From the NCBI RefSeq assembly GCF_008085915.1, contig NZ_VSJK01000007.1, forward strand, positions 62,001 to 126,000: DNA of 64,000 bases, written 5' to 3'. Shown here in pieces: positions 1 through 10,013 of the stretch. The notes beneath the pieces were generated by a model that searched no databases, was not told where the DNA came from, and saw only the letters and a program-made list of their open reading frames with translations. Source of the stretch: Oceaniovalibus sp. ACAM 378. GTDB lineage: Bacteria > Pseudomonadota > Alphaproteobacteria > Rhodobacterales > Rhodobacteraceae. The position numbers were made by a program, and so were the translations under genes. Numbering within the stretch: position 1 is the first letter of the stretch; each line of letters starts with the position of its first letter.

Positions 1-1703
1 TCCAGCGGCACGTCTTCGACCACACCCGCTTCGGCGAAACGGGACAGGCGGCCACCCCGGGGCGCTGTCTTGCCGAACTGCTTGCGGGTTTCGCGCAGTT
101 GATCGGCAATCCGGTCCCATTGCAGGCCTTCTTCGGCCAGCAGGTCTTCAATTCCGGCACGCTCCAGCAACAGCGCATCACGTTCGCTCACCAGTTGCAG
201 CTCTTCCAGACGGCGCAAGCTGCGCAGGCGCATGTTCAGGATCGCCTCGACCTGTACATCCGACAGGTCACGGCCGGGATAGCGGTGCGGGACGCCCTTG
301 GTATCTGGCGAGTCGTCGGCCGGGATCATTTCGGCAATCGCATCCGCGTCGGCGATGGTGCCAAGGCTGTCGATATCAACACCTGTCAAGGGCGAGACAT
401 AATCCGCCTCGGTCATGGCACGCGGCGTCAGCGCCTGATGGGCGGGGGTCCAGTCTTCGTACATCATCGCGCGTTTGGGGTCGTCATCATAGCGGATGAT
501 ATCGATCACCCGGTCGAGGTTCAGGAAGGCAATGATAAAGCCTTCCAGCACTTCCAACCTGTGGTCGATCTTGGCCAACCGGTGACGCGACCGGCGGACC
601 AGCACCTCGCGGCGATGGTCCAGAAATGCGCGCAACACTTCCTTCATGCTGCAGACTTTGGGCGTGCGCCCGTCGATCAGCACGTTCATGTTCAGGCTGA
701 ACCGGGTTTCCAGATCAGAATTCTTGAACAGCGCATTCATCAGGACATCGGCATCGACGCCGCGCGACTTCGGCTCGATCACGATACGGACATCTTCGGC
801 GGATTCGTCGCGCACATCGCCGAAAATCGGGATTTTCTTGATCTGGATCAGCTCCGCCAGCTTTTCGATCAGCCGGGATTTCGGCACCTGATACGGAATC
901 TCGGTCACCACGATCTGCCACTGGCCGCGGCCCAACTCTTCGATCTCCCATTTGCAGCGCACCCGGAAACTGCCGCGCCCGGTGCGATAGGATTCGGCGA
1001 TGCTTTCGGGTGGTTCGACGATCACGCCACCGGTGGGAAAGTCCGGGCCGGGCACATGGTCCAGCAGCGTGTCATCCCGTGCGTCGGGTGTCTGGATCAG
1101 ATGCAGGCAGGCGCCGATCAACTCGTGGATGTTGTGCGGCGGAATGTTGGTCGCCATGCCCACGGCAATGCCGCTTGATCCGTTCGCCAGAAGGTTCGGA
1201 AAGGCGGCTGGCAAAACGACCGGCTCTTCCAGCCTGCCGTCATAGTTGGGGCGGAAATCAACGGCATTCTCGGCCATCCCTTCCAGCAGCGCCTCGGCGG
1301 CGGCGGTCATCCGTGCTTCGGTGTAACGGGGCGCGGCGGGATTATCGCCGTCGATGTTGCCGAAATTGCCCTGCCCGTCGACCAGCGGGTAACGGACGTT
1401 GAAATCCTGTGCGAGACGCGCCATCGCATCATAGATCGCCTGGTCGCCGTGGGGGTGGAAATCGCCCATGGTGTCGCCGCTGATCTTGGCGGATTTCAGA
1501 AATCCCCCGGTCGGCGAAAGCTTCAGGCGCGACATCGCGTAGAGAATTCGCCTGTGCACCGGCTTTAACCCGTCCCGGGCATCTGGCAGCGCACGGTGCA
1601 TGATCGTCGACAGCGCATAGGTCAGATATCGCTCGCCGATCGCACGGCGTAGCGGTTCAGTGAGCTCTGCGGGCAGGTCCGGGGTATCGGCATCTTCAGT
1701 CAT
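1..1703 (-). CDS. parC: DNA topoisomerase IV subunit A (partial, C-terminus beyond window)
   Basis: ParC forms the DNA-breaking half of topoisomerase IV, which decatenates daughter chromosomes. The reading frame is open from an ATG at 1703 to the window edge, about 567 codons of a family usually around 750. Residues 48-60 carry [10 protein letters not shown]-type sequence, and the catalytic tyrosine is Tyr127 in APRYTEARM. The quinolone-determining motif reads [10 protein letters not shown], with Gln87 at the position of Ser80 in E. coli ParC. The N-terminus lacks a long leader, and GyrA would be longer, which favours ParC over GyrA; the two are close paralogues, so this is a strong but not absolute call. 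It is divergent from the SH3-protein gene. Confidence 0.93.
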   Translation of the reverse strand, partial: MTEDADTPDLPAELTEPLRRAIGERYLTYALSTIMHRALPDARDGLKPVHRRILYAMSRLKLSPTGGFLKSAKISGDTMGDFHPHGDQAIYDAMARLAQDFNVRYPLVDGQGNFGNIDGDNPAAPRYTEARMTAAAEALLEGMAENAVDFRPNYDGRLEEPVVLPAAFPNLLANGSSGIAVGMATNIPPHNIHELIGACLHLIQTPDARDDTLLDHVPGPDFPTGGVIVEPPESIAESYRTGRGSFRVRCKWEIEELGRGQWQIVVTEIPYQVPKSRLIEKLAELIQIKKIPIFGDVRDESAEDVRIVIEPKSRGVDADVLMNALFKNSDLETRFSLNMNVLIDGRTPKVCSMKEVLRAFLDHRREVLVRRSRHRLAKIDHRLEVLEGFIIAFLNLDRVIDIIRYDDDPKRAMMYEDWTPAHQALTPRAMTEADYVSPLTGVDIDSLGTIADADAIAEMIPADDSPDTKGVPHRYPGRDLSDVQVEAILNMRLRSLRRLEELQLVSERDALLLERAGIEDLLAEEGLQWDRIADQLRETRKQFGKTAPRGGRLSRFAEAGVVEDVPL

Positions 1704-1794
1704 CCGCGCTGGATAGCTGGGCCAGAGCTCCGGGACAAGCCGAGGCGCGGCCCGTGAAGAGAAATCGGGTGAGAAAGCACACTGCATTGAAACT

Positions 1795-1839
1795 TTTTGC
1801 GCAGACAGTTGTTCGGAATCTGCTATAGTTCGCGCAAAA
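1795..1839. promoter_or_regulatory. Inverted repeat between parC and the SH3 gene
   Basis: Perfect 8-bp arms TTTTGCGC (1795-1802) and GCGCAAAA (1832-1839) flank a possible -10 box TATAGT at 1824-1829. The site lies in the divergent intergenic region just upstream of the ATG at 1858. It could be an operator or a leader hairpin; no convincing -35 box was found at 16-18 bp. Confidence 0.3.
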
Positions 1840-1857
1840 GTGAAGGGCAGGAACAGA

Positions 1858-2421
1858 ATGATACGCATGACATTGCTGCTGATGGCGGGAATCGTTGGCG
1901 CGATGCTGGCCTGGGGTGACAACGAAGGCCTCCCACAGGGCAGTGACAGCGGCAGTGATGTTGCGGCCACACGTGCCGCCGACAGTCCGGGATTGCTGAG
2001 CCGCGTCGGAGCCCTGCTTGAAACGCCGGAAACCGACGAAGCAGTGCCAGAACGCACCGCGTTGGGCGATGAACGTCGCGCCATTGAAATCGCGCTGGCG
2101 GCAACCGTGACGCCGGATGGCCCCGCTGTTTCTCGCACGCGTTCGGCCAGCATTTCCGCCACCGGCGAGGCCCCGGCGAAAGTCGAACCCACGGATGAAG
2201 GCGTTCAGGCCACCGATGGCATGTGGTATGTCACCGGAACCACGGTGAACCTGCGCGCCGGGCCGTCCACCTCGGACTCGGTTGTCGGGCGCGTGAGTCT
2301 GGGGCAGCGGGCCGAAGTCCTGAGCGAAACATCCGACGGCTGGTTTGAAATTCGCACCGCCGATGATCAACAGGCCGGATTCATTTTTGGCAAATTCCTG
2401 AGCGAAAACCGCCCGGGGTGA
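1858..2421 (+). CDS. Secreted SH3-domain protein
   Basis: A 187-residue protein with a hydrophobic N-terminal segment (about residues 1-18, signal peptide or anchor), a low-complexity polar linker, and a bacterial SH3 (SH3_3-type) domain in the last 65 residues. The SH3 domain shows the typical [15 protein letters not shown] start and a GWFEIR strand followed by GFIFGKFL. Such domains usually bind peptidoglycan peptides, so a periplasmic or cell-wall role is inferred; no catalytic domain is present. The ATG at 1858 is preferred because GGGCAGG lies upstream, but a GTG at 1840 is in frame. Its stop overlaps the GTG of the next gene (GTGA), implying coupling. Confidence 0.75.
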   Translation: MIRMTLLLMAGIVGAMLAWGDNEGLPQGSDSGSDVAATRAADSPGLLSRVGALLETPETDEAVPERTALGDERRAIEIALAATVTPDGPAVSRTRSASISATGEAPAKVEPTDEGVQATDGMWYVTGTTVNLRAGPSTSDSVVGRVSLGQRAEVLSETSDGWFEIRTADDQQAGFIFGKFLSENRPG

Positions 2422-3278
2422 GTCAAAGCACCGAGGACCGCACCGATGACCGGCGAAAGTCCATCCTGATCACCGGCTGTTCCAGCGGCATAGGGCACGA
2501 TGCCGCACTCACATTGAAACACCGCGGCTGGCGGGTGTTCGCCTCTTGCCGCCAAGCCGAAGATTGCGACCTGATGCGCGGTCTGGGATTTGAAAGCCCG
2601 TTGATCGACTATGCCGACCCCGCCACCCTTGAAACCGGTCTGGCCGAGGTGCTGGAGGCAACCGGGGGCACGCTGGACGCGCTGTTCAACAACGGTGCAC
2701 ACGGCCTGCCCGGCGCGGTCGAAGATCTGCCCCGTGACGGATTGCGCGCCATATTCGAGGTTAATCTGTTCGGGGTGCACGATCTGACCACGCGGGTCAT
2801 TCCCGTGATGCGGGCACAGGGTTTCGGGCGAATAATCAACTGTTCCTCGGTTCTTGGACTTGTGAGCCTGCAATTTCGTGGTGCCTATGTGGCCAGCAAG
2901 TTCGCTATGGAGGGGTTGACCGATACGCTGAGGATCGAGCTGCGCGAAACAGGCATTCGGGTGATCCTGATCGAACCCGGGCCAGTCACCTCACGCATCC
3001 GGCAGAATTCCATCGCACATTTTGAACGCTGGATCGACTGGCGGGCATCACCCCACCGCGAAAAATACGAGTCTGGATTGTTGAGACGCTTGTATGAGGA
3101 TCGCGGGCCCGACCGATTCGAACTGCCCGCGTCGGCGGTCAGCGCAAAGTTGATTTCGGCACTGGAAAGCCGCTCTCCGGCGCCGCGGTATTTTGTCACG
3201 ACGCCGACCCATGTGATGAACGCGGCGCGCCGCATCCTGCCGACACGCGCGTTGGACTGGCTGATTTCCCGCGGGTGA
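2418..3278 (+). CDS. Short-chain dehydrogenase/reductase (SDR)
   Basis: A 286-residue NAD(P)-dependent oxidoreductase of the classical SDR fold. The cofactor motif TGCSSGIG spans residues 19-26, NNGAHG replaces the usual NNAG near 91, the catalytic serine is in NCSSVLG (about Ser144), and the active-site pair is Tyr157/Lys161 in YVASK. The segment after the active site, IEPGPVTSRI, is typical of the family. The substrate cannot be told from sequence. The GTG start at 2418 overlaps the previous stop by four bases. It precedes the HIG1 and pduO genes in the same direction. Confidence 0.88.
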   Translation: MSQSTEDRTDDRRKSILITGCSSGIGHDAALTLKHRGWRVFASCRQAEDCDLMRGLGFESPLIDYADPATLETGLAEVLEATGGTLDALFNNGAHGLPGAVEDLPRDGLRAIFEVNLFGVHDLTTRVIPVMRAQGFGRIINCSSVLGLVSLQFRGAYVASKFAMEGLTDTLRIELRETGIRVILIEPGPVTSRIRQNSIAHFERWIDWRASPHREKYESGLLRRLYEDRGPDRFELPASAVSAKLISALESRSPAPRYFVTTPTHVMNAARRILPTRALDWLISRG

Positions 3279-3439
3279 AGACCGGTTTTCGGTTCTGGCC
3301 CGTTCTGGCGTCACTCGCATGAAATCAGTCACGCGAACGGCCAAGCGGCGAATTCCGGTTCGCTTTTATCGCAAACTCCACTAGATCAAAGGGTAATCCG
3401 GTTGCCCAGGGGGCGACCCGGCTGTCAAAGGGGGCCAAC

Positions 3440-3649
3440 ATGTTCCAAGATCCGCTTTTCCTGATTGTCGTCGTGGCCGTAGTGGCCGTGGCTGCGATCC
3501 TGATGTTCGGAATCGGCACCTTTGCCAAGGGCGGCGATTTCAACCGCAAACACGCCAACCGTATCATGCGCTGGCGGCTCTATGCGCAGGCATTGGCTGT
3601 CGTGCTGATCCTGCTCTTCGTCTTTATCCGCAGCACGGGAGCCGCGTGA
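3440..3649 (+). CDS. HIG1-domain small inner-membrane protein
   Basis: A 69-residue protein with two predicted membrane helices (about residues 6-27 and 48-65) joined by a basic loop. The loop carries RIMRWRLYAQ, close to the R-x2-R-x3-Q signature of HIG1-type proteins. Mitochondrial homologues act as respiratory supercomplex factors on cytochrome oxidase. In alphaproteobacteria such proteins are often annotated as twin transmembrane protein, and the bacterial role is inferred, not shown here. It starts at ATG 3440 after an AAGGGGG ribosome site, and its stop overlaps the ATG of pduO (TGATG), implying translational coupling. Confidence 0.8.
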   Translation: MFQDPLFLIVVVAVVAVAAILMFGIGTFAKGGDFNRKHANRIMRWRLYAQALAVVLILLFVFIRSTGAA

Positions 3650-4221
3650 TGGTTGTACTGTCCAAAATCTATACCCGCACCGGCGACAAGGGTGAGACCG
3701 CCTTGGGCAATGGCGTCCGGGTGGCGAAACACGCACTGCGGGTCAACGCTTATGGCACCGTGGATGAAACCAATGCCACCGTCGGGCTGGCCCGGCTGCA
3801 TGCAACCGGAATTATGGATGCACAGCTGGCGATGATCCAGAATGACCTGTTCGATCTGGGGGCCGATCTCTGCCGCCCCGACCCGGACAAGGACGCCCAC
3901 GCCGAGTACCCGCCCCTGCGGATGGTCGCGACACAGGTCGACCGGCTGGAATCCGAAATCGACGCGATGAATACCGCATTGGAGCCCCTGCGCAGTTTCG
4001 TTTTGCCCGGCGGTTCGGCTCTCGCCGCCTATCTCCACCTGTGCCGCACCGTTTCGCGCCGCGCCGAGCGGCTGACCGTCGAGCTGGCGGGAACCGAGAC
4101 GATCAACACTGCGGCAGCAATGTATCTAAACCGGCTGTCCGACTGGTTCTTTGTCGCCTCGCGCATCGCAAATGACGATGGCCGTGCGGATGTCTTGTGG
4201 ATTCCGGGGGCGAACCGCTGA
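3649..4221 (+). CDS. pduO: PduO-type cob(I)alamin adenosyltransferase
   Basis: A 190-residue enzyme that transfers adenosyl from ATP to the cobalt of reduced corrinoid to make the coenzyme B12 form. The N-terminus has the ATP-binding IYTRTGDKGETALGNG stretch (7-22), then AYGTVDETN. The C-terminal half has SRRAERLTVEL and MYLNRLSDWFF, both typical of the PduO/MMAB family rather than CobA. The start is the ATG at 3649 inside TGATG; a GTG three bases earlier is less likely. Location beside the electron-transfer flavoprotein genes is compatible with a role supporting B12-dependent mutases, though none is in the window. Confidence 0.93.
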   Translation: MVVLSKIYTRTGDKGETALGNGVRVAKHALRVNAYGTVDETNATVGLARLHATGIMDAQLAMIQNDLFDLGADLCRPDPDKDAHAEYPPLRMVATQVDRLESEIDAMNTALEPLRSFVLPGGSALAAYLHLCRTVSRRAERLTVELAGTETINTAAAMYLNRLSDWFFVASRIANDDGRADVLWIPGANR

Positions 4222-4384
4222 GCGGCGACGTCGGATGCCTCCGGCGGGAGTATTTCAGCAAGGAGAAACCGGGCGATGCGCAAAGGCCGCGGCGTTGCGT
4301 CCTGACGGGTCAATTTTTGTACTGTTTTCTGGCCGCGCCTCGCGCTAGGTCAATGGCAATCGAAGTGTTTCAGGAGATACGCCC

Positions 4385-5146
4385 ATGAAGGTTCTCGTAC
4401 CGGTCAAGCGGGTGATCGACTATAACGTGAAGGTCCGCGTCAAGGCGGACGGCAGCGGTGTCGATCTGGCAAACGTAAAGATGTCGATGAATCCATTCGA
4501 CGAAATTGCCGTTGAAGAGGCGATCCGTCTGAAGGAAAAAGGCACCGTCGAAGAAGTGATCGCCGTGTCCATCGGCGTGAAACAGGCGCAGGAAACCCTG
4601 CGAACGGCGCTTGCCATGGGGGCCGACCGCGCAATCCTTGTGGTGGCCACCGATGATGTGCACACCGACATTGAACCGTTGGCCGTCGCCAAGATCCTGA
4701 AAGCTGTAGCCGAGGCCGAGGGCGCTGAGCTTGTGCTCTGCGGCAAACAGGCGATCGACAACGACATGAACGCCACCGGTCAGATGCTGGCGGCGCTGCT
4801 GGGCTGGAGTCAGGCGACCTTTGCGTCAAAGCTTGAGATCGACGGCGACCATGCCACCGTCACCCGCGAGGTGGACGGTGGTTTGCAGACCATCAAGGTG
4901 AAGATGCCCGCCATCGTCAGCGTTGATCTGCGGCTGAACGAACCGCGCTATGCCAGCCTGCCGAACATCATGAAGGCCAAGAAGAAACCGATGGACGAAA
5001 AGACCCCCGGTGATTTCGGCGTCGATGTGGCGCCACGGCTTACGGTGGTCAAGACGACCGAACCCGCCGCACGCAAGGCGGGCGTGATCGTGAAATCGGT
5101 GGACGAGCTGATCGCGAAACTGAGAGACGAAGCGGGGGTGATCTGA
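4385..5146 (+). CDS. etfB: Electron transfer flavoprotein beta subunit
   Basis: A 253-residue small subunit of the ETF heterodimer, which accepts electrons from acyl-CoA and other flavin dehydrogenases and passes them to ETF:ubiquinone oxidoreductase. It begins [14 protein letters not shown] and includes [20 protein letters not shown], then [18 protein letters not shown], all typical of the beta subunit. Length equals the family norm (about 250). The stop overlaps the ATG of etfA (TGATG), so the two are translationally coupled for stoichiometric assembly. Confidence 0.97.
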   Translation: MKVLVPVKRVIDYNVKVRVKADGSGVDLANVKMSMNPFDEIAVEEAIRLKEKGTVEEVIAVSIGVKQAQETLRTALAMGADRAILVVATDDVHTDIEPLAVAKILKAVAEAEGAELVLCGKQAIDNDMNATGQMLAALLGWSQATFASKLEIDGDHATVTREVDGGLQTIKVKMPAIVSVDLRLNEPRYASLPNIMKAKKKPMDEKTPGDFGVDVAPRLTVVKTTEPAARKAGVIVKSVDELIAKLRDEAGVI

Positions 5147-6072
5147 TGGCTGTTCTTCTTTTGGGCGAAGTGACCGACGGCGCGTTGAACATGGATTCCA
5201 CGGCCAAGGCCGTGACGGCCTGTGCACCGCTGGGCGATGTGACAATTTTGTGCTGTGGCGCGGCCTGCGTCGATGCCGCGAAAGAAGCGGCGACGATTTC
5301 GGGCGTCTCGAAGGTGCTCTGCGCCGAGGATGCGCTGTACGGTCACCGGCTGGCGGAACCGGTCGCAGCCCTGATGGTGTCATTGGCGGGCGACTATTCC
5401 CACATCGTTGCGCCGGCCACCACGGATGCCAAGAACATCCTGCCGCGCGTCGCCGCGCTGCTTGACGTGATGGTGATTTCTGATGTTTCGGGAATCGTCG
5501 ATGCCGACACCTTCGAACGTCCGATCTATGCGGGGAACGCGATCCAGACTGTGAAGTCGGGCGATGCGACCAAGGTTGTATCGATCCGCACCGCCGCCTT
5601 TGCCGTGGCCGAGACGGGGGGCAGCGCCAGCGTTGAATCGATTGCGACAGCCGAAGACCCCGGCCTGTCGGAATGGATCGAGGACAAGGTGGCTGAATCC
5701 GACCGGCCCGACCTGACCAGCGCCGGCATCGTCGTATCCGGCGGGCGCGGCGTCGGCAGCGAAGAAAACTTTGCCATCGTCGAAAAACTTGCAGACAAGC
5801 TGGGCGCGGCGGTGGGGGCATCACGCGCGGCGGTCGATTCGGGCTATGCGCCGAACGATTGGCAGGTTGGCCAAACGGGCAAAGTGGTGGCGCCCGCCCT
5901 GTATATCGCCATCGGCATTTCCGGCGCGATCCAGCACCTTGCCGGCATGAAGGACAGCAAGATCATCGTCGCGATCAACAAGGACGAAGAGGCGCCGATC
6001 TTTCAGGTGGCCGATTACGGTCTGGTCGCTGATTTGTTCACCGCCGTGCCCGAGCTGGAAAGCAAGCTCTGA
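5146..6072 (+). CDS. etfA: Electron transfer flavoprotein alpha subunit (FAD-binding)
   Basis: A 308-residue FAD-carrying subunit of ETF. The C-terminal FAD domain is clear: [14 protein letters not shown], then [20 protein letters not shown], then [18 protein letters not shown] and a final [11 protein letters not shown]. It overlaps etfB by one base. An intrinsic terminator follows 12 bases after the stop, so pduO/etfBA expression probably ends here. The nearby 3-hydroxybutyryl-CoA dehydrogenase is consistent with fatty-acid or hydroxybutyrate oxidation, as ETF serves acyl-CoA dehydrogenases. Confidence 0.97.
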   Translation: MAVLLLGEVTDGALNMDSTAKAVTACAPLGDVTILCCGAACVDAAKEAATISGVSKVLCAEDALYGHRLAEPVAALMVSLAGDYSHIVAPATTDAKNILPRVAALLDVMVISDVSGIVDADTFERPIYAGNAIQTVKSGDATKVVSIRTAAFAVAETGGSASVESIATAEDPGLSEWIEDKVAESDRPDLTSAGIVVSGGRGVGSEENFAIVEKLADKLGAAVGASRAAVDSGYAPNDWQVGQTGKVVAPALYIAIGISGAIQHLAGMKDSKIIVAINKDEEAPIFQVADYGLVADLFTAVPELESKL

Positions 6073-6084
6073 CAGATAGTGATC

Positions 6085-6114
6085 AAAGGCCCGCCGGGAA
6101 ACTGGCGGGCCTTT
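6085..6114 (+). terminator. Intrinsic terminator after etfA
   Basis: Perfect 11-bp stem AAAGGCCCGCC / GGCGGGCCTTT with an 8-nt loop, placed 12 bases after the etfA stop. The trailing T tract is short. It sits between convergent genes and may also act for the DUF6473-like gene on the minus strand. Confidence 0.8.
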
Positions 6115-6173
6115 CACGGCCTGTGCAATGTGGTTTTCAACCACTCCACAATCCGCCCCGTGAACGGGTGAGT

Positions 6174-7037
6174 TCAGGGCCGGTGATTGCCAGACATGGC
6201 CCCCTCGCCCTGGGATTCGGATGGGCGCAGGATCTCGGCCAGGCGCACGGCAAGCGCGTGATGGGTTCCGGGGCCAGGCATCGCAAGCGCCGCCGCCTCT
6301 TCCGCATCAGTGAACACCTTTCCGTGCAGCGATCCGACCCCGCTGTCGGTTGCAAGCCGGTGTTCGATCGTTTCTGCAATCCGGCCACGCAACATCCGGA
6401 TCATCCGGCGGGTGACGAACATCGGCCCGCCATCCTCAACCCGATCAGCCAGATCGTCCGGTGTGCGGTCGCCCAGCCAAAGCAGGATTACCGGCCGTCC
6501 GATCTGCGCCATCAGCAGGTTCATCCGCGCCACCCATACACGCTGCAACTCATCACGAATCAGTGCAAACCGCGCGTCTGACGTATGCTGCAATGTGGTC
6601 AGCATATGTCCGGTAAAGTGGAATTCGGTAAAATCCACCTCGGGGAACACCGCACGCAACATTGCGCTGGCCCGGACGAACCGGTCATTGCGGCGCGGAT
6701 GCACCGCATAGAACCGGTTTGACAGATTTTGCGCACCAGTGATCTGAATCACAACCGCCTGTGCGTTTCGGGCCGCCGACAGCACCGCCTCATCCTGCAG
6801 GAACACGTCAACACCGGCATTCACGCAGCCAAAATTGATTGTTCGCACCCCGGTTTCATCCTGCAACAGCGACGGATAGGGATCCGCCAAAAACCGGCCA
6901 TATGTCTCCGATCCGCCAAGCACGGCGATGAACGACCCGTAAAGCCGCTGTTTCGGACCGCGATATAACACCCTGGATTCCCCGTACCTGCACGGCGCAT
7001 AGTCCAACGCAGGCCGCGGCATACCTTCGTAAGCCAT
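6174..7037 (-). CDS. DUF6473-like conserved protein
   Basis: A 287-residue cytoplasmic protein without signal peptide or membrane segment. Recognisable stretches are LGGSETYGRF (about residues 40-50), INFGCVNAGVD, ITGAQNLSNRF and HPRRNDRF; I recall this pattern from the DUF6473 family of Rhodobacterales. GGSET and NFG..NAG resemble the blocks of SGNH/GDSL hydrolases (GxSxx near the N-terminus, later G and N residues), so an esterase-like fold is possible but is inference. Start at ATG 7037 is chosen because GGGTGAGAG precedes it; an in-frame ATG at 7070 lacks this. It is convergent with etfA and divergent from hbd. Confidence 0.72.
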   Translation of the reverse strand: MAYEGMPRPALDYAPCRYGESRVLYRGPKQRLYGSFIAVLGGSETYGRFLADPYPSLLQDETGVRTINFGCVNAGVDVFLQDEAVLSAARNAQAVVIQITGAQNLSNRFYAVHPRRNDRFVRASAMLRAVFPEVDFTEFHFTGHMLTTLQHTSDARFALIRDELQRVWVARMNLLMAQIGRPVILLWLGDRTPDDLADRVEDGGPMFVTRRMIRMLRGRIAETIEHRLATDSGVGSLHGKVFTDAEEAAALAMPGPGTHHALAVRLAEILRPSESQGEGAMSGNHRP

Positions 7038-7199
7038 GACTCTCACCCATTTCATCTCACCCGAATCCAACCTGCATGAAATGAGTGAGCAATCCGCTAA
7101 TCCGCGAATTCGAACGATTCAGATGCTTGCGGGATTGCACCTTGCACCTGCGCTGCGCTGCCGCATATGGTCGCCGGGCATAACAGGGGGCGTTGAAAC

Positions 7200-8075
7200 A
7201 TGGACATTCAGCAGGTCGGAATCGTAGGCGCGGGGCAGATGGGCAACGGGATCGCCCATGTCTTTTCGCTGGCAGGCTATGACGTGCTGATGACCGACAT
7301 CAGTCAGGAAGGTCTGGACCGTGCGCGCAGCCTGATCGATGGCAACATGGCCCGGCAGGTCAGCCGGGAAAAGATCACCGAAGATGAAAAGAATGTGGCG
7401 ATGGGCCGCATCCGCACGACCCTGAGGCTTGCGGATCTGGGCCAGACCGATCTGGTGATCGAAGCGGCAACCGAACGTGAAACGGTCAAGACGGCGATTT
7501 TCGAAGACCTGTTGCCGCACTTGAAGCCGACGACGATCCTGACCTCAAACACCTCGTCCATATCGATCACCCGGCTGGCGTCGCGCACGGACCGCCCCGA
7601 GAAATTCATGGGCTTCCATTTCATGAACCCGGTGCCGGTCATGCAACTGGTCGAGCTGATCCGTGGCATCGCAACGGACAAGGAAACGTTCGACGCCTGT
7701 CTTGGCGTGGTCGACAGGCTGGGCAAAGTCGCGGCGACGGCCGAGGATTTTCCGGGCTTTATCGTCAACCGCATCCTGATGCCGATGATCAACGAGGCGG
7801 TTTATACGCTGTATGAAGGGGTCGGGAACGTCAACAGCATCGACAAGGCTATGAAGCTGGGCACCAACCATCCGATGGGGCCGCTGGAATTGGCTGATTT
7901 CATCGGGCTGGACACCTGTCTTGCCATCATGAACGTGCTGCACGACGGGCTGGCCGATACAAAATACCGCCCCTGCCCGCTGTTGACCAAATATGTCGAG
8001 GCAGGATGGCTGGGCCGCAAGACGAAACGCGGATTCTACGATTATCACGGAGAAGAGCCGGTGCCGACCCGCTGA
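7200..8075 (+). CDS. 3-hydroxybutyryl-CoA dehydrogenase
   Basis: A 291-residue NAD-dependent L-3-hydroxyacyl-CoA dehydrogenase (hbd/paaH type) that interconverts 3-hydroxybutyryl-CoA and acetoacetyl-CoA. The Rossmann motif GAGQMGNG is at residues 10-17, SNTSS at 116-120, and the catalytic His140 lies in GFHFMNPVPVMQLVE. The C-terminal dimer domain has FIVNRILMPMINEAV and GTNHPMGPLELADFIGLDT. Length matches the stand-alone family of about 285. Its stop codon directly abuts the stop of the convergent AsmA gene. It functions with ETF and acyl-CoA metabolism encoded just upstream. Confidence 0.95.
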   Translation: MDIQQVGIVGAGQMGNGIAHVFSLAGYDVLMTDISQEGLDRARSLIDGNMARQVSREKITEDEKNVAMGRIRTTLRLADLGQTDLVIEAATERETVKTAIFEDLLPHLKPTTILTSNTSSISITRLASRTDRPEKFMGFHFMNPVPVMQLVELIRGIATDKETFDACLGVVDRLGKVAATAEDFPGFIVNRILMPMINEAVYTLYEGVGNVNSIDKAMKLGTNHPMGPLELADFIGLDTCLAIMNVLHDGLADTKYRPCPLLTKYVEAGWLGRKTKRGFYDYHGEEPVPTR

Positions 8076-10013
8076 TCAGTCGCCGCCGAGAAGTTTCAAA
8101 AGCCCCCTTTTTGCCTCTTCCTCGATCTTGTCCTTGATTGCGTCCTCTGCCTGCCGCCCGGTCTCGACCTCCATGCCCAACGCCTCGCCCAGCTTTTCCA
8201 GCGCGGCGGCCTTTGCTTTTTTCTCGGTCCGGCTGCGTTCGGCATCGAGCTTTTCACGCGCAAGACTTTCCAGATCCAGGCGAATTTTCGGCGCCGCCCA
8301 GGGGCCGGTGATCAGGATCGGCACGCGGACGTTCGGGTCTTTCAACAGATGCGGTTCCAGACGATAATTCACCACCCGTTCGCCCAGCCCGATCGTGCCC
8401 GCCCCGCTGGCCGCCAGCAGCGGCGCCTGAAATTTCAGGTCGTCGTTTTGCAACACGCCCTCGTCAACGATGAAACTTGCGCTGATCCTGTCAAAGATCG
8501 TTTTCGACCCGATGCCCATATGCCCCAGATCCAGCGTGCGCAGCATCCCGGCCAGATCCAGCCCCAGCAACTCACCGGCGCCGGTGGAGAACCGCCCCTC
8601 GCCACTCAGCGATTTCATCAACGTATCCAGATCGTTACCGACTGCCAGCAGGTTCAGTGAAAGGTCGCCGCTGGCCACCACTCGGTCGAAGTCCAGCACT
8701 TCGGCAAACAGTGTCGAGATCGCGAGCGCCGAACCGTTCAGGATCAGCCGCGTCGAAAGCCCGCCACGGGAATTGATGATGACCGATCCATCAATCTTGC
8801 CGTCATAGGCGCGCAGCTCCTTGATTTCGGTCACCGCACGGCCATTCTCCAATGTGGTGTAAAGACTGGTCGCACCCAATTTGGTTGCCCCAAAGCGGAT
8901 GGAAGACGCGACCAGCGAAATCTTGGCATCCATCGCCTGCAAACCGCTGACATCAATCGGTGTTTTGGACCAACCGGTTGTCGCCGCAGTCGGCTTGGGC
9001 TGGGCTTCACCACCCGAAACCCCGCTCAGGTCCAGCGCCCCGGTCGTCAGGCGCGCGTTGACTGCGAGTCTTTCGGCAAAGGTCACATCCGCAGCCCCGG
9101 TGAACAGGTTGCTGTCCAGAGTAACCTTGGCATCCCGCAGATTCAGCGTGCCCGGGGTGAATGTCACGTCGCCCACAACCGCCAGTTTTTGCGCCCCAAG
9201 CCCCCGAGGCAGGTCAGGCGCCGGTTGACCCAGAGCGGCCATCACCGATTTCAGATCGGCCAGATCCGCAGTCAGCCGCCCCGCCGCGGCCAACGGCACC
9301 AGTCCTGCCCGCCCCTCGAATGCCGCCTTGGCAATACCGACCTCCAGATTGGCCTTGACCGGCACCGCACCACCGTCAAGGAAACCGGCCAGCCCGTCAA
9401 TACTGCCCTTTGCGCGCAGGGCCTGACCGTTCATCAGCGCCGAGAGATCGAAACTTGTGCTGCCAACCATCGACGGGACTGCAAATGTGGCATCCAGCTT
9501 GGTCAGACGGTGGTCGGCGCCCGAACGGTGATCGATCATCCGGACAGTTCCATTGCGCACCTCGGCCTTGTCGATGATCAAGGGCCGCAAACCGGCACTT
9601 TCCCCCGCAGGCGCGGCAGGTTCGGCGGCACCGTCGACTTCCCAGTTGCCGCGCCCGTCATCTGCGATTTCCAACAGGATTTCTGGTGAAACCGCGCTGA
9701 TTCCGGTGATTCGAATATCGCCCGTCAACAGCGCCATCACATCGACAGACACCGACAGACCCTTGGCGCGCAGCATCGGCCCGGCGTCGGACCAGTCGGC
9801 ATTGGCGATTTCGACCGCACCCGTGGTCACGCCAAGACTGGGCCAGAGAGTCGGTCGGACGTCGCCCTGGACCGTCATCGTGCGACCAGTGGCCGCCTGA
9901 AACCGGTTTTCGACAAGCGAGGCGATCTTTTCGGCAGGCAGGAACAGCAGCGCGCCGATTGCCAACAGCCCCAGCACGACCAGCCCCATCACGACCCGGA
10001 CCATCCACCGCAT
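8076..10013 (-). CDS. AsmA-family protein
   Basis: A 645-residue inner-membrane-anchored periplasmic protein. One N-terminal transmembrane helix (about residues 5-26) is followed by repeating beta-rich AsmA-like segments, including QGDVRPTLWPSLGVTTGAVE, LLTGDIRI and the C-terminal ITGPWAAPKIRLDLE. AsmA/TamB-like proteins are related to lipid-transfer bridges and affect outer-membrane composition; the exact role here is inferred. A charged Glu/Lys-rich tail covers about the last 50 residues. It is convergent with, and immediately adjacent to, the hydroxybutyryl-CoA dehydrogenase gene. No partner gene follows, so it is probably monocistronic. Confidence 0.88.
   Translation of the reverse strand: MRWMVRVVMGLVVLGLLAIGALLFLPAEKIASLVENRFQAATGRTMTVQGDVRPTLWPSLGVTTGAVEIANADWSDAGPMLRAKGLSVSVDVMALLTGDIRITGISAVSPEILLEIADDGRGNWEVDGAAEPAAPAGESAGLRPLIIDKAEVRNGTVRMIDHRSGADHRLTKLDATFAVPSMVGSTSFDLSALMNGQALRAKGSIDGLAGFLDGGAVPVKANLEVGIAKAAFEGRAGLVPLAAAGRLTADLADLKSVMAALGQPAPDLPRGLGAQKLAVVGDVTFTPGTLNLRDAKVTLDSNLFTGAADVTFAERLAVNARLTTGALDLSGVSGGEAQPKPTAATTGWSKTPIDVSGLQAMDAKISLVASSIRFGATKLGATSLYTTLENGRAVTEIKELRAYDGKIDGSVIINSRGGLSTRLILNGSALAISTLFAEVLDFDRVVASGDLSLNLLAVGNDLDTLMKSLSGEGRFSTGAGELLGLDLAGMLRTLDLGHMGIGSKTIFDRISASFIVDEGVLQNDDLKFQAPLLAASGAGTIGLGERVVNYRLEPHLLKDPNVRVPILITGPWAAPKIRLDLESLAREKLDAERSRTEKKAKAAALEKLGEALGMEVETGRQAEDAIKDKIEEEAKRGLLKLLGGD

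Noticed and set aside
7038-7070. Upstream ATG for the DUF6473-like gene
   Set aside because: The ATG at 7037 has GGGTGAGAG in the right place; the upstream ATG does not.
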